A stretch of DNA of 7,956 nucleotides from an uncultured Solirubrobacteraceae bacterium (GCA_902806215.1 CADCVT010000254.1:1-7956), one strand, 5' to 3'; positions 1 to 6,506 are shown, counted from the stretch's first letter. Notes: generated by a model not told the origin, from the letters alone. Translations and numbers: made by a program.

Positions 1-2157
1 CTGCGCGACGTCGCCGCGTGCGACGAACACCTCGTGCCTCTCGATGACCTGGCCGTCCTGCTCGCAGGTGAGCGTGTACGTCTCTCGCCCGCCCTTCTTC
101 TGAACGAACGGACGCGTCGACGGGTTGACGAACCACTCGAACGTCCCGTTCGCCGGGACGGTCATCGTCATGTCGACCTTCTCGGGCACCTGCTGGACCG
201 GGCCCTTCGGACCGGCGCAGTAGAAGAGGTTCGTCCCCTCCTTGCCCGTGGCGATGCCCGTCGCGAGCTCGACCGGATCGATCGGCAGCGGATCGACGAG
301 CGAGCAGACCTCGCTCGTCTCGGTGTTGAACGACTTCGTGATGCGCAGCGTCCGGCCCGGGATCGAGCGCCCGGCGACCCGCGACGTCTGCGTCGTGTCG
401 CGCGTCCACTCGGCCGCGGCGAGGAAGCCCTCGCGCAGGCCCTTGCCCTTGAGCTTGCCGGCGCCCTCGTACTGGTCGACGACGTGGACCTTGTAGTTGC
501 CGTGGAACGAGCCGTTCGGCGGCCCGAGCTCGACGGTGTACGCGTACTGACCGAGCGCGCCGTACTCCCAGTCCTTCGACGTGCCGGTCGTGTCGTAGAG
601 CTGCCAGCCGTACTCGTTCTTGTAGCCGGCCGCGTCGGCGATGACCTTGCCGAGCGCCTTCAGGCCCTCCTCGTCCGGCGCGAAGCCGTCCTCCTCGAGC
701 CCCGGCGGGCGGAGCACCTTCGCCGCGACGTTGTGCATCGAGAGGTTGACCGAGATGTTCATCGTCGAGGAGAGGTGCTGGATCGCGCGGGTCTCCGGCT
801 CGGAGAACGGCGCGGGGCCGCGGTAGCCCTGGTCGTTCGGGTTCGACGACGCGCCGGGCCCGCCCCAGTCCTGGGCGTAGTTGCGGTTGTTGTCGACGCC
901 GATCGCCAGCTCGCACGGGTACGAGCCGCCGGCCGGGACGATCGGGTTGCAGTTCTTGCGCTTGTAGCTGAGCGACCCGCCGAAGATCACGACCGCGGTC
1001 GTGGTCGAGTAGGCGATGCCGACGTGGTTCTCGTCCGGGTCCGGGTCCTCGATCGTCTCGCGCGAGACGAGGAAGCCGTCCGGGTTCGTGTGCGGCTGCA
1101 CGACGATGCGCGTGTCGCGCATGATCTTCGTGATCCGCGGGTCCTTGCCGTAGCCCTTCACGAGCTCGTGCGCGAACTCCATGATCGACTCGGCGGCCGG
1201 CCACTCACGGGCGTGGTGGATGCCGTTGAGCCACAGGACGGGGCGTCCGTCGTCGCCGTTCTGCGCGTTCTGCGTGATCTCGAGCGCCTGGATGTCGCGG
1301 CCCTGGAACGACTTCTCCTTGAGGTTGAACGGGCGCACGATGTCGGGGTGCTTCTCGGCGAGCTCCTTGAGCTCGCGCTGGTAGTCGGCGAGCACGCGGT
1401 AGTCGGTGCGGCCGCTCGGCAGCGCGGAGCGCCCGGCGCTGCGAGCCCAGGCCTTCTGCTGCGCGCGCTCCTGCGCGTCGGCGGCCTCCATGTCGGCGAC
1501 GAGCGTGTCGTACTTCAGGCCGAGCTTCTTCAGCCGCTCGAGGTCGTGCGCGCCGTACAGGACGATGGCCGGGCCCTGCTCGTTGACGTCGTGCGTCACG
1601 TCGAAGCCGAGCTGCTCGAGCGAGTCGAGGTGGCGGCGGTTCGTGGTGAGGACGCGGACGAGCTTGATCTGCCCCTCGATCGGCTTGACGCCGTCCCAGT
1701 TCACGCGCGCGAGCTGCGAGGTGAGCGCCGCTGTGGTCGCGCCGCCGGTGCGCCGGCAGGCCTGGACGAGCACGGTGCCGCCCTTGCGCAGGTTGACCTG
1801 AGCGACCTCGTTGCCGCCGAACGCGGCGGACGACGCGGCGAGCTTGCCGGCGCTGTCGAAGATCGCGAGGTCCCAGTCGCCGCGGCTCTTCAGACGCCAC
1901 GTGACCTGGCCGTCGCTCGCGGCCGTGTAGCGCGACGTCGCGACGCCGGAGCGGCCCGCGAGCGTTCGCGCCGTGCAGTCGCGCGCGACCGCTCGACGAG
2001 CGGTGAGCGTCGACGACGCGAGCGGGTCGAGACCGTCGACCTGCACGTCGAGGGCGTTGCCGTGGACGTGCTCCTCGGTCGCCGCGAAGGCGGCCGACGG
2101 GAGCGTGACGAGGAGCGCGAGCAATGCGAGCGAGAAGCGGCGGAGCAGTGAGGCCAT
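1..2157 (-). CDS. Secreted M14-family zinc carboxypeptidase, 3' end beyond left edge
   Basis: Removes C-terminal residues from peptides outside the cell, by family. The frame is open from ATG 2157 to base 1 (719 codons, no stop). Residues 1-25 are a signal peptide: two Arg, a Leu/Ala core, then Ala-Phe-Ala before a likely cut at 25/26. Residues ~58-150 look like a PPC-type beta-sandwich (the DWDLAIFD strand) with Cys61 and Cys134 as a possible disulfide. Residues ~150-240 resemble a prodomain, and the peptidase spans ~250-560. Zinc ligands are His315 and Glu318 in HHAREW, and His475 in SMHN. Substrate-binding Asn424-Arg425 lie in NNRNY, and the catalytic Glu is Glu543 in YTVELGPP. After ~560 comes a further ~150-residue beta-rich stretch with two Cys, not recognised. 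No strong Shine-Dalgarno precedes the start, but signal-peptide placement supports it. The catalytic set is complete, so activity is expected; specificity (A-, B- or gamma-D-Glu-type) cannot be read. Confidence 0.93.
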   Translation of the reverse strand, partial: MASLLRRFSLALLALLVTLPSAAFAATEEHVHGNALDVQVDGLDPLASSTLTARRAVARDCTARTLAGRSGVATSRYTAASDGQVTWRLKSRGDWDLAIFDSAGKLAASSAAFGGNEVAQVNLRKGGTVLVQACRRTGGATTAALTSQLARVNWDGVKPIEGQIKLVRVLTTNRRHLDSLEQLGFDVTHDVNEQGPAIVLYGAHDLERLKKLGLKYDTLVADMEAADAQERAQQKAWARSAGRSALPSGRTDYRVLADYQRELKELAEKHPDIVRPFNLKEKSFQGRDIQALEITQNAQNGDDGRPVLWLNGIHHAREWPAAESIMEFAHELVKGYGKDPRITKIMRDTRIVVQPHTNPDGFLVSRETIEDPDPDENHVGIAYSTTTAVVIFGGSLSYKRKNCNPIVPAGGSYPCELAIGVDNNRNYAQDWGGPGASSNPNDQGYRGPAPFSEPETRAIQHLSSTMNISVNLSMHNVAAKVLRPPGLEEDGFAPDEEGLKALGKVIADAAGYKNEYGWQLYDTTGTSKDWEYGALGQYAYTVELGPPNGSFHGNYKVHVVDQYEGAGKLKGKGLREGFLAAAEWTRDTTQTSRVAGRSIPGRTLRITKSFNTETSEVCSLVDPLPIDPVELATGIATGKEGTNLFYCAGPKGPVQQVPEKVDMTMTVPANGTFEWFVNPSTRPFVQKKGGRETYTLTCEQDGQVIERHEVFVARGDVAQ

Positions 2158-2178
2158 GCACCGTCCAACGCAGCGCGC

Positions 2179-2193
2179 GCGCAGAACCTGCGC
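2179..2193. other. Small perfect hairpin in divergent intergenic region
   Basis: GCGCAG (2179-2184) and CTGCGC (2188-2193) form a 6-bp perfect stem around the 3-base loop AAC. It sits 22 bases upstream of the carboxypeptidase start and would lie in that gene's leader if transcription begins further upstream. It could be an operator half, a leader hairpin or chance in GC-rich DNA. The rest of 2158-2288 holds no gene. Confidence 0.2.
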
Positions 2194-2212
2194 TGTCCTC
2201 ATATTGTCCGCG

Positions 2213-2236
2213 GTTCGCTCGCCGCGTTCCGGGGAA
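2213..2236 (+). promoter_or_regulatory. Candidate stress-sigma-like promoter for the ferritin-like gene
   Basis: GTTC at 2213-2216 and GGGGAA at 2231-2236 are separated by 14 bases. This loosely resembles the GTTT / GGGTAT pattern known for SigB-type general-stress sigma factors. It lies 52 bases before the ATG of a DUF892 protein, a family often linked to stress, which is the main reason for noting it. Both elements carry mismatches, so the call is tentative. Confidence 0.2.
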
Positions 2237-2288
2237 GGCTGCGCGGTTGGAGAGGACCCTCTTACCTGAAGGACGGGAGCGCAAGTCG

Positions 2289-3176
2289 ATGGCAGACCCC
2301 ACCGCACGTGAGCTGAAGCTCATCCAGTATCTGAACGAGGCGTACGGCAAGGAGAAGCAGCTCGAGACGACGCTGCAGGCTCAGATCAAGCTGGCCAAGC
2401 CGGAGAAGACGCTCGAGAAGCGTCTGAAGGATCACTACAAGGAGACCAAGGCGCAGTCGAAGAACATCGAGCGGCGCATCAAGGCGCTCGGTGGCAAGGC
2501 CGACGCCGGTCCCGACCTCCCCGGCCCGGACGCCGTGTCCGGCGCCGTCGGCGGTGTGACCAACGTCGCCAACAAGGCGCTCGCCGCGGCCAAGGGCCCG
2601 GTCCAGGCGCTGCGCGGCACCGGCCCGGAGGACAACCTCCTTCGCAACGTCCGTGACGCGTACTGGAACGAGGCGGAGGAGATCGCGCACTACAACGTGA
2701 TCGAGTCCGCGGCGAACGCGCTCGACGACAAGGAGACCGCGCAGCTGGCGAAGGACCACCGTCGCCAGGAGGAGCGGATGCAGAAGTTCCTCGAAGGCCA
2801 GATCGACAAGCTCGTCAAGTCGGTCGTCCGCGCGGAGATCCCCGCCAAGGAGCGCAAGGCTCCGGGCTCGACGACCCGCTCGTCGTCCTCGCGCAGCTCG
2901 TCGCGCTCGCGCGCGTCGAGCGGCACGTCGACGTCGCGCTCGACGTCGTCGGGCTCCACGGCGAAGAAGGCCGCGTCGACTACGAAGAAGGCCGCTTCGA
3001 GCACGAGGAAGGCCGCTTCGACCACGCGGAAGGCCGCGTCGGCGGGCACGAAGAAGGCCGCCACGACGGCCCGCAGGTCGAGCGCCGCGTCGCGCTCGTC
3101 GCGCGCGAAGTCCTCGGGCGGCTCCTCGAACGGCGCCAGCACGTCGTCGAGCAGCAGCAGCGCGAGCAAGTCCTAG
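2289..3176 (+). CDS. DUF892 (YciF-type) ferritin-like protein with histone-H1-like tail
   Basis: A 295-residue cytoplasmic protein in two parts. Residues 1-190 fit DUF892, a four-helix ferritin-like family: helix 1 has EKQLE (Glu22), helix 2 DHYKET (His49, Glu52), helix 3 EEIAHYN (Glu131, His134) and helix 4 HRRQEER (His157, Glu161-162). A Gly/Pro/Ala-rich link at 72-113 joins the two helical pairs. Residues 192-295 are almost only Ser, Thr, Arg, Lys, Ala and Gly and include five KKAAS-type repeats, as in histone H1 C-termini and mycobacterial HupB. The ATG at 2289 is chosen because GGGAG (2275-2279) precedes it by 9 bases and the DUF892 match begins there; an upstream extension of the frame to 2124 has no family similarity. 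From known DUF892 proteins and the basic tail I infer a stress-related, DNA-associated protein, perhaps Dps-like in role. Iron binding or oxidation is unproven, and the helix 3 site looks degenerate. A GC hairpin follows the stop. Confidence 0.9.
   Translation: MADPTARELKLIQYLNEAYGKEKQLETTLQAQIKLAKPEKTLEKRLKDHYKETKAQSKNIERRIKALGGKADAGPDLPGPDAVSGAVGGVTNVANKALAAAKGPVQALRGTGPEDNLLRNVRDAYWNEAEEIAHYNVIESAANALDDKETAQLAKDHRRQEERMQKFLEGQIDKLVKSVVRAEIPAKERKAPGSTTRSSSSRSSSRSRASSGTSTSRSTSSGSTAKKAASTTKKAASSTRKAASTTRKAASAGTKKAATTARRSSAASRSSRAKSSGGSSNGASTSSSSSSASKS
2964..3065 (+). repeat. In-frame 21-bp repeat encoding KKAAS-type heptapeptides
   Basis: Five tandem units start at 2964, 2985, 3006, 3027 and 3051, with a 21-base period for the first four and one extra codon before the last. 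They encode KKAASTT, KKAASST, RKAASTT, RKAASAGT and KKAATTA (residues 226-261 of the ferritin-like protein). Lys/Arg at the first two places and Ala-Ala are constant, while synonymous and Lys/Arg changes differ between units. This suggests old duplication maintained for charge pattern. It lies within a longer Ser/Arg-rich low-complexity stretch from about 2865 to 3173. Confidence 0.9.
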
Positions 3177-3203
3177 TCGCTTCAGCGACAGGCAGCAGAT
3201 GCA

Positions 3204-3235
3204 GTGGCGGGGCCCGGGTGACCGGGCCCCGTCGC
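3204..3235 (+). terminator. Strong GC hairpin, probable terminator of the ferritin-like gene
   Basis: GGGGCCCGG (3209-3217) pairs perfectly with CCGGGCCCC (3222-3230) around the loop GTGA. The stem extends outward to 3204/3235 through further G-C and G-U pairs, 14 pairs in all. No T run follows, as is common for hairpin terminators in high-GC actinobacteria. It starts 28 bases after the stop at 3176. It ends only four bases before the GTG chosen for the ABC ATPase, so it could also affect initiation of that gene. Confidence 0.65.
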
Positions 3236-3239
3236 GTCT

Positions 3240-4181
3240 GTGCGGCCTGATATCTCTTCTGCCATCGCGGCAGTCGAGATCGCCTCACTGACGAAGCGCT
3301 TCGGGACGGCCACCGCCGTCGACGCGCTGTCGTTCACCGCCGAGTCCGGCCGCGTGACCGGCTTCCTCGGTCCCAACGGCGCCGGCAAGTCGACGACGCT
3401 GCGCGCGCTGCTCGGGCTCGTCCGCCCCACGTCGGGGACCGCGACGTTCGACGGCCGGACGTACGAGCAGCTCGAGGAGCCGGCGAGCCGCGTCGGCGTC
3501 GTGCTGGAGGACACCGCCTTCCACCCCGGGCGCACGGGCCGCGACCACCTGCGCGTGCTCGCCGCGGCGGGCGGCCACCCGGACGCGCGGGTCGACGAGA
3601 TGCTCGTGCTCGTCGGACTCGCCGACGACGGCGGGCGCCGCGTGAAGGGCTACTCGCTCGGCATGCGCCAGCGCCTCGCGATCGCCGCCGCGCTGCTCGG
3701 CGACCCGTCGGTGCTCATCCTCGACGAGCCGGCCAACGGCCTCGACCCTCCGGGGATCCGCTGGCTGCGCGACCTCGTCCGCGGCCAGGCCAAGGAGGGC
3801 CGCGCGGTGCTCGTCTCCAGCCATCTGCTCGCGGAGGTCGCGCAGGTCGTCGACGACGTCGTCGTCATCGCCGGCGGGCGTCTGCGTGCCCGCGGCACGC
3901 TCGCCGAGGTGCTCGGGCACGAGGGCGGAGGCGCCGCCGTCCGCTCGCCCGACAGCGACCGGCTCGCGTCGTTGCTCACCGCGCAGGGCGCGAAGATCAG
4001 CCGGACCGGCCCCGACGAGCTGCTCGTGGGCGGCATGCCCGCGGCGCGGGTCGGCGAGGTCGCGGCCGCCGAGCGCCTCGTGCTGCACGCGCTCGGGGAT
4101 CGCTCGCGCTCGCTCGAGGACGCGTTCCTCGAGCTGACCGGCGAGCCCGCGGCGCCGCCGCCGGGAGGTCCATCCGCATGA
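3240..4181 (+). CDS. ABC transporter ATP-binding protein
   Basis: The 313-residue nucleotide-binding subunit of an ABC exporter, which should power the permease encoded next. Motifs in order: Walker A GPNGAGKST (44-52), signature SLGMRQR (139-145), Walker B VLILDEP (158-164), D-loop NGLDP (166-170) and switch His195 in SSHLL. Where the Q-loop glutamine normally stands the sequence is GVVLEDTAFHP, with Glu90. A similar replacement occurs, from memory, in an actinobacterial BcrA-like subgroup. The C-terminal ~90 residues form the accessory domain typical of drug- or lipid-export ATPases. GTG 3240 is the only usual start codon in frame before the conserved core. It has no Shine-Dalgarno and abuts the upstream hairpin, so initiation may be leaderless or weak. 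The gene overlaps the permease by 4 bases. The exported substrate is unknown. Confidence 0.95.
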   Translation: MRPDISSAIAAVEIASLTKRFGTATAVDALSFTAESGRVTGFLGPNGAGKSTTLRALLGLVRPTSGTATFDGRTYEQLEEPASRVGVVLEDTAFHPGRTGRDHLRVLAAAGGHPDARVDEMLVLVGLADDGGRRVKGYSLGMRQRLAIAAALLGDPSVLILDEPANGLDPPGIRWLRDLVRGQAKEGRAVLVSSHLLAEVAQVVDDVVVIAGGRLRARGTLAEVLGHEGGGAAVRSPDSDRLASLLTAQGAKISRTGPDELLVGGMPAARVGEVAAAERLVLHALGDRSRSLEDAFLELTGEPAAPPPGGPSA

Positions 4182-4909
4182 GCCGGCTGCTCGCCGCCGA
4201 GCTGCTCAAGCTGCGCACGACGCGGACGTTCCTCGTGTTCGTCCTCGTCGCGTTGGGCCTGTCACTGCTCGTCTGCATCCTCATCGCGACGCTCCCCGAC
4301 TCGCCGACGGCGCAGGACGCCACCGACGCGGCCGTCACCGACGTCAGCTCGCCGTTCATCCTGCTGCTCGGCGTCATCGCGACGACGGGCGAGTGGCGCC
4401 ATCGCACGATCGCGGGCACCGTCCTGGCTGCGCCGGACCGCGTGCGACTCGTGCTCGCCAAGGCGTTCGCCTACGCGATGGCCGGCATCACGTTGTCGCT
4501 CATCGTCAGCGCGTGCACGTACGTCGTCGCCACGGTCATCCTGTCTGCGCGCGGCGCGCCGGCGCCGGACCTGGGCGAGGTCCTCGACCTGCTGTGGCGC
4601 AGCCTGATCCTCGCCGCGTACTTCGGCGCGCTCGGCGCGGGCATCGGCGCGATCGTTCGCAACCAGGCGGCGGCGATCGTGATCGTCCTCGTCCTGAGCT
4701 TCGTCGTCGAGCCGACGCTCATCGCCCTCGCTGAGGACGTCGGCAAGTTCGCGCCGATGTTCGGCGCGCCGTCCGGGGTGCTGTCCGGGATCGGTGGCGA
4801 GACCGACGACGCCCTGTCGCTCGGGGTCTCCCTGCTGGTGATGGCCGGATGGGTCGCGGCCGCGTGCGGTGCGGCGATCGCGTTGCTCAAGACACGCGAT
4901 CTGACCTAG
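4178..4909 (+). CDS. ABC-2-type transporter permease
   Basis: The 243-residue membrane subunit partnering the upstream ATPase. Six hydrophobic segments are visible at about 18-38, 57-70, 96-122, 140-160, 164-186 and 213-237. The N-terminus LLAAELLKLRTTRT and the loop TTGEWRHRTI (69-78) are typical of actinobacterial ABC-2 permeases of the BcrB/NatB kind; the cytoplasmic Glu-Trp-Arg loop probably contacts the ATPase. The ATG lies in an ATGA overlapping the ATPase stop, and GGGAGGT (4163-4169) gives a good ribosome site, so translational coupling is likely. With one NBD and one TMD gene, the complex is presumably a homodimer of each. Its stop codon overlaps that of the convergent gene. Export of an antibiotic, lipid or peptide is plausible but not readable from sequence. 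Confidence 0.92.
   Translation: MSRLLAAELLKLRTTRTFLVFVLVALGLSLLVCILIATLPDSPTAQDATDAAVTDVSSPFILLLGVIATTGEWRHRTIAGTVLAAPDRVRLVLAKAFAYAMAGITLSLIVSACTYVVATVILSARGAPAPDLGEVLDLLWRSLILAAYFGALGAGIGAIVRNQAAAIVIVLVLSFVVEPTLIALAEDVGKFAPMFGAPSGVLSGIGGETDDALSLGVSLLVMAGWVAAACGAAIALLKTRDLT
4906..4909. other. CTAG shared by two convergent stop codons
   Basis: The palindrome CTAG supplies TAG for the permease on the plus strand (4907-4909) and TAG for the ceramidase-like gene on the minus strand (4908-4906). The two reading frames therefore end with no intergenic DNA, and any terminator for either must lie inside the other gene. Confidence 0.95.
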
Positions 4910-6405
4910 CGCTCGGCGGGCGGCGCGACGCCGTCGGTACGCGTGAGCGCGTCGCACTCGCGGTCACGCGCGCCGGCGGTGAAGCCGACCGACACGGCGG
5001 CGTCCTGGATCGTGCAGGCGACGTGCTCGCCGATCGTCGGCGAGACCATGAGCGTCCAGTGGTCCGTGCACGCGTCGTCGTACGGGATCGCGAAGGCCGA
5101 GAAGACCTCCTCCTCGGGGCAGCCGAAGAGGTAGCCCGCGCCCTCGGTGAGGACCTGCGGGTAGTGGTCGGCCGGGCGGCTCATGTAGCCGAGGAAGTCG
5201 TTCGTGGCGCCGAGGTGGACGTGCATCCGCGCGCCCTTGACGCCGCCGTCCTCGCGCAGGTACTCCTGGATCTCGGGGAACGACTCGCCGGGCGCCATGC
5301 CGATGAACACGTCGCCGATACGGGCCGCGCCCGCGTACGTGCCGAGCACCGTGCCGGTGAGCCAGGGCGGGGTCGTCGCGCGGTCGAGGCTGAGGTCGTA
5401 GCCGCCGGCGTTGACGGTGCCCTCGGGCGCGTGGTTGAGCGCGAGGATCGGCTGCCCGAGCTGCTCGCGGATGAACACCGAGCGCACGCGCACGCCGCCG
5501 GCACCGTCGACCGGCCGGCCGTTCGCGGTGGCCTCGTCGACGAGCCGGCGCAGCCGCGCCTGCGCATCGGCCTTGGCGGCGTCGAGGCCGCGGCTCTCGT
5601 CGGCCCCGAAGTCCTCGCGGCCGAGCGTGCCGACGCCGGCGACGCCGGTCCCGCCGAAGCGCTCCTCGGCGATCTCCGACGCCCACTCGGGCCAGTCGCC
5701 CGAGGCGAGCGTGTTCTTCGAGCCGAGCACGGTCGCGTGCGGCGAGTAGTTCGCCCAGGTCACGATCCGCGTGCCGGTCTTCGCGTCGTCGGCCCACAGC
5801 AGGCGGAACTCGTCGTCGGTCGAGAGGTTCGGCTCGCTGTCGTACGAGGACGTGATCCCCCGGCCGTCGGCGGTACCGGCGCTGAGCTTCGCGGGACGGC
5901 GGGCGCGCCACGCGTCGACGGCGGCCTGCGCCGCGCGCTCCTGCATGAGCGCGATGTACTGCGGCGGGACGCCGCCCCAGATGCCGATCGTGTCCGGCGA
6001 CGAGTGCGAGTGGTCGGCCTGGACGATCACGTTGCCGGCGGGGACGCCGGTGCGCTCGGCGATCGTCTGGCGCAGCGCGTGGACGCCGAGGCCGGGCGTC
6101 TTGTACGCGGCGAAGAAGCCGATGTTCGTGGTGTGCACGAGGACGAGCGCGTCCTTCGTGCTCCCCGAGCTGATCGCCAGCGCGCGGGCGTGCATGTCGT
6201 CGCGGATGCCGGTCATCGTGCGCCCACCGCCGTCCGGGCACGCGCCGTAGCCGGCGAGGCACAGCCGCATCCCCTCGGGCGGGTTCGTGCTCGCCTTGGC
6301 GGCACCGACGGAGAAGACCGTCTTCGGCTTCTTCTTCTTGGGCGCGGCGTCGGCGGGAGCGGCGAGCGCGAGCAGCGCGATGAGGACGAGCGCGAGGCGG
6401 GACAC
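4906..6405 (-). CDS. Secreted neutral/alkaline ceramidase-like zinc hydrolase
   Basis: A 499-residue protein resembling the N-terminal domain of neutral/alkaline non-lysosomal ceramidases, which hydrolyse amide bonds of ceramides. Residues 1-20 are a signal peptide ending Ala-Asp-Ala, followed by a Lys cluster (23-28). The family opening is FSVGAAKASTNPPEG..LAGYG (31-54). The zinc motif is ADHSHSSPD with His132 and His134, matching the HTHSGP block of ceramidases. A second ligand block is YSPHATVLG (His223) followed by SGDWPEWAS. The usual NxGDxSPN box with the catalytic serine is not clear; GVGTLGREDFG occupies a comparable place. It is also shorter than classical ceramidases (~600 residues or more), so the substrate may differ. 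I chose GTG 6405 because it gives a compact signal peptide, though no good Shine-Dalgarno precedes it. TTG 6453, with GGAG nine bases upstream, would add 16 residues. It is convergent with the permease. Confidence 0.78.
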   Translation of the reverse strand: MSRLALVLIALLALAAPADAAPKKKKPKTVFSVGAAKASTNPPEGMRLCLAGYGACPDGGGRTMTGIRDDMHARALAISSGSTKDALVLVHTTNIGFFAAYKTPGLGVHALRQTIAERTGVPAGNVIVQADHSHSSPDTIGIWGGVPPQYIALMQERAAQAAVDAWRARRPAKLSAGTADGRGITSSYDSEPNLSTDDEFRLLWADDAKTGTRIVTWANYSPHATVLGSKNTLASGDWPEWASEIAEERFGGTGVAGVGTLGREDFGADESRGLDAAKADAQARLRRLVDEATANGRPVDGAGGVRVRSVFIREQLGQPILALNHAPEGTVNAGGYDLSLDRATTPPWLTGTVLGTYAGAARIGDVFIGMAPGESFPEIQEYLREDGGVKGARMHVHLGATNDFLGYMSRPADHYPQVLTEGAGYLFGCPEEEVFSAFAIPYDDACTDHWTLMVSPTIGEHVACTIQDAAVSVGFTAGARDRECDALTRTDGVAPPAER

Positions 6406-6434
6406 GCCTACGTGAACGCGGCCGTTCGAAGAAC

Positions 6435-6454
6435 CTTGCGCTCGCGCGCGCAAG
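6435..6454. promoter_or_regulatory. Perfect 7-bp inverted repeat in divergent region, possible operator
   Basis: CTTGCGC (6435-6441) and GCGCAAG (6448-6454) are exact inverted copies separated by six bases, between the divergent ceramidase-like and LVIVD genes. The 13-base centre-to-centre distance could suit a dimeric regulator. If the ceramidase-like gene starts at TTG 6453, this would fall within its coding region instead. A shorter repeat, GCTCC (6462-6466) / GGAGC (6475-6479), lies beside it. No clear -35/-10 pair was found here. Confidence 0.3.
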
Positions 6455-6495
6455 ATCGAGCGCTCCGCAGCGTTGGAGCAGGTGAGGCAACCCCC

Positions 6496-6500
6496 GGGAG
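6496..6500 (+). promoter_or_regulatory. Ribosome binding site deciding the LVIVD gene start
   Basis: GGGAG at 6496-6500 stands 6 bases before GTG 6507 and 12 bases before the in-frame ATG 6513. The spacing favours GTG, the codon type favours ATG. The difference is two residues at the front of the signal peptide. Confidence 0.55.
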
Positions 6501-6506
6501 ACGTTC

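Noticed and set aside
34..2151. A 705-codon open frame opposite the carboxypeptidase
   Set aside because: Its product is dominated by Arg, Ala, Val, Asp and Leu without domains or a signal peptide. The opposite strand gives a complete M14 peptidase, so this is a GC-rich antisense shadow.
2196..2212. AT-rich patch (CATATTGT) as a housekeeping -10 element
   Set aside because: No acceptable -35 hexamer lies 16-18 bases away on either strand, so no sigma-70-type promoter could be assigned.
2124..2288. A 55-codon N-terminal extension of the ferritin-like protein
   Set aside because: The extension shows no DUF892 similarity and overlaps the carboxypeptidase start, while GGGAG is well spaced before ATG 2289.
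1205..2350. A 381-codon minus-strand frame running over the carboxypeptidase start
   Set aside because: Out of frame with the M14 protein, Arg-rich, and its start lies inside the ferritin-like gene.
3176..3189. Hairpin GTCGCT-TC-AGCGAC overlapping the stop of the ferritin-like gene
   Set aside because: Only five usable pairs with a four-base loop. The much stronger hairpin just downstream is the better terminator.
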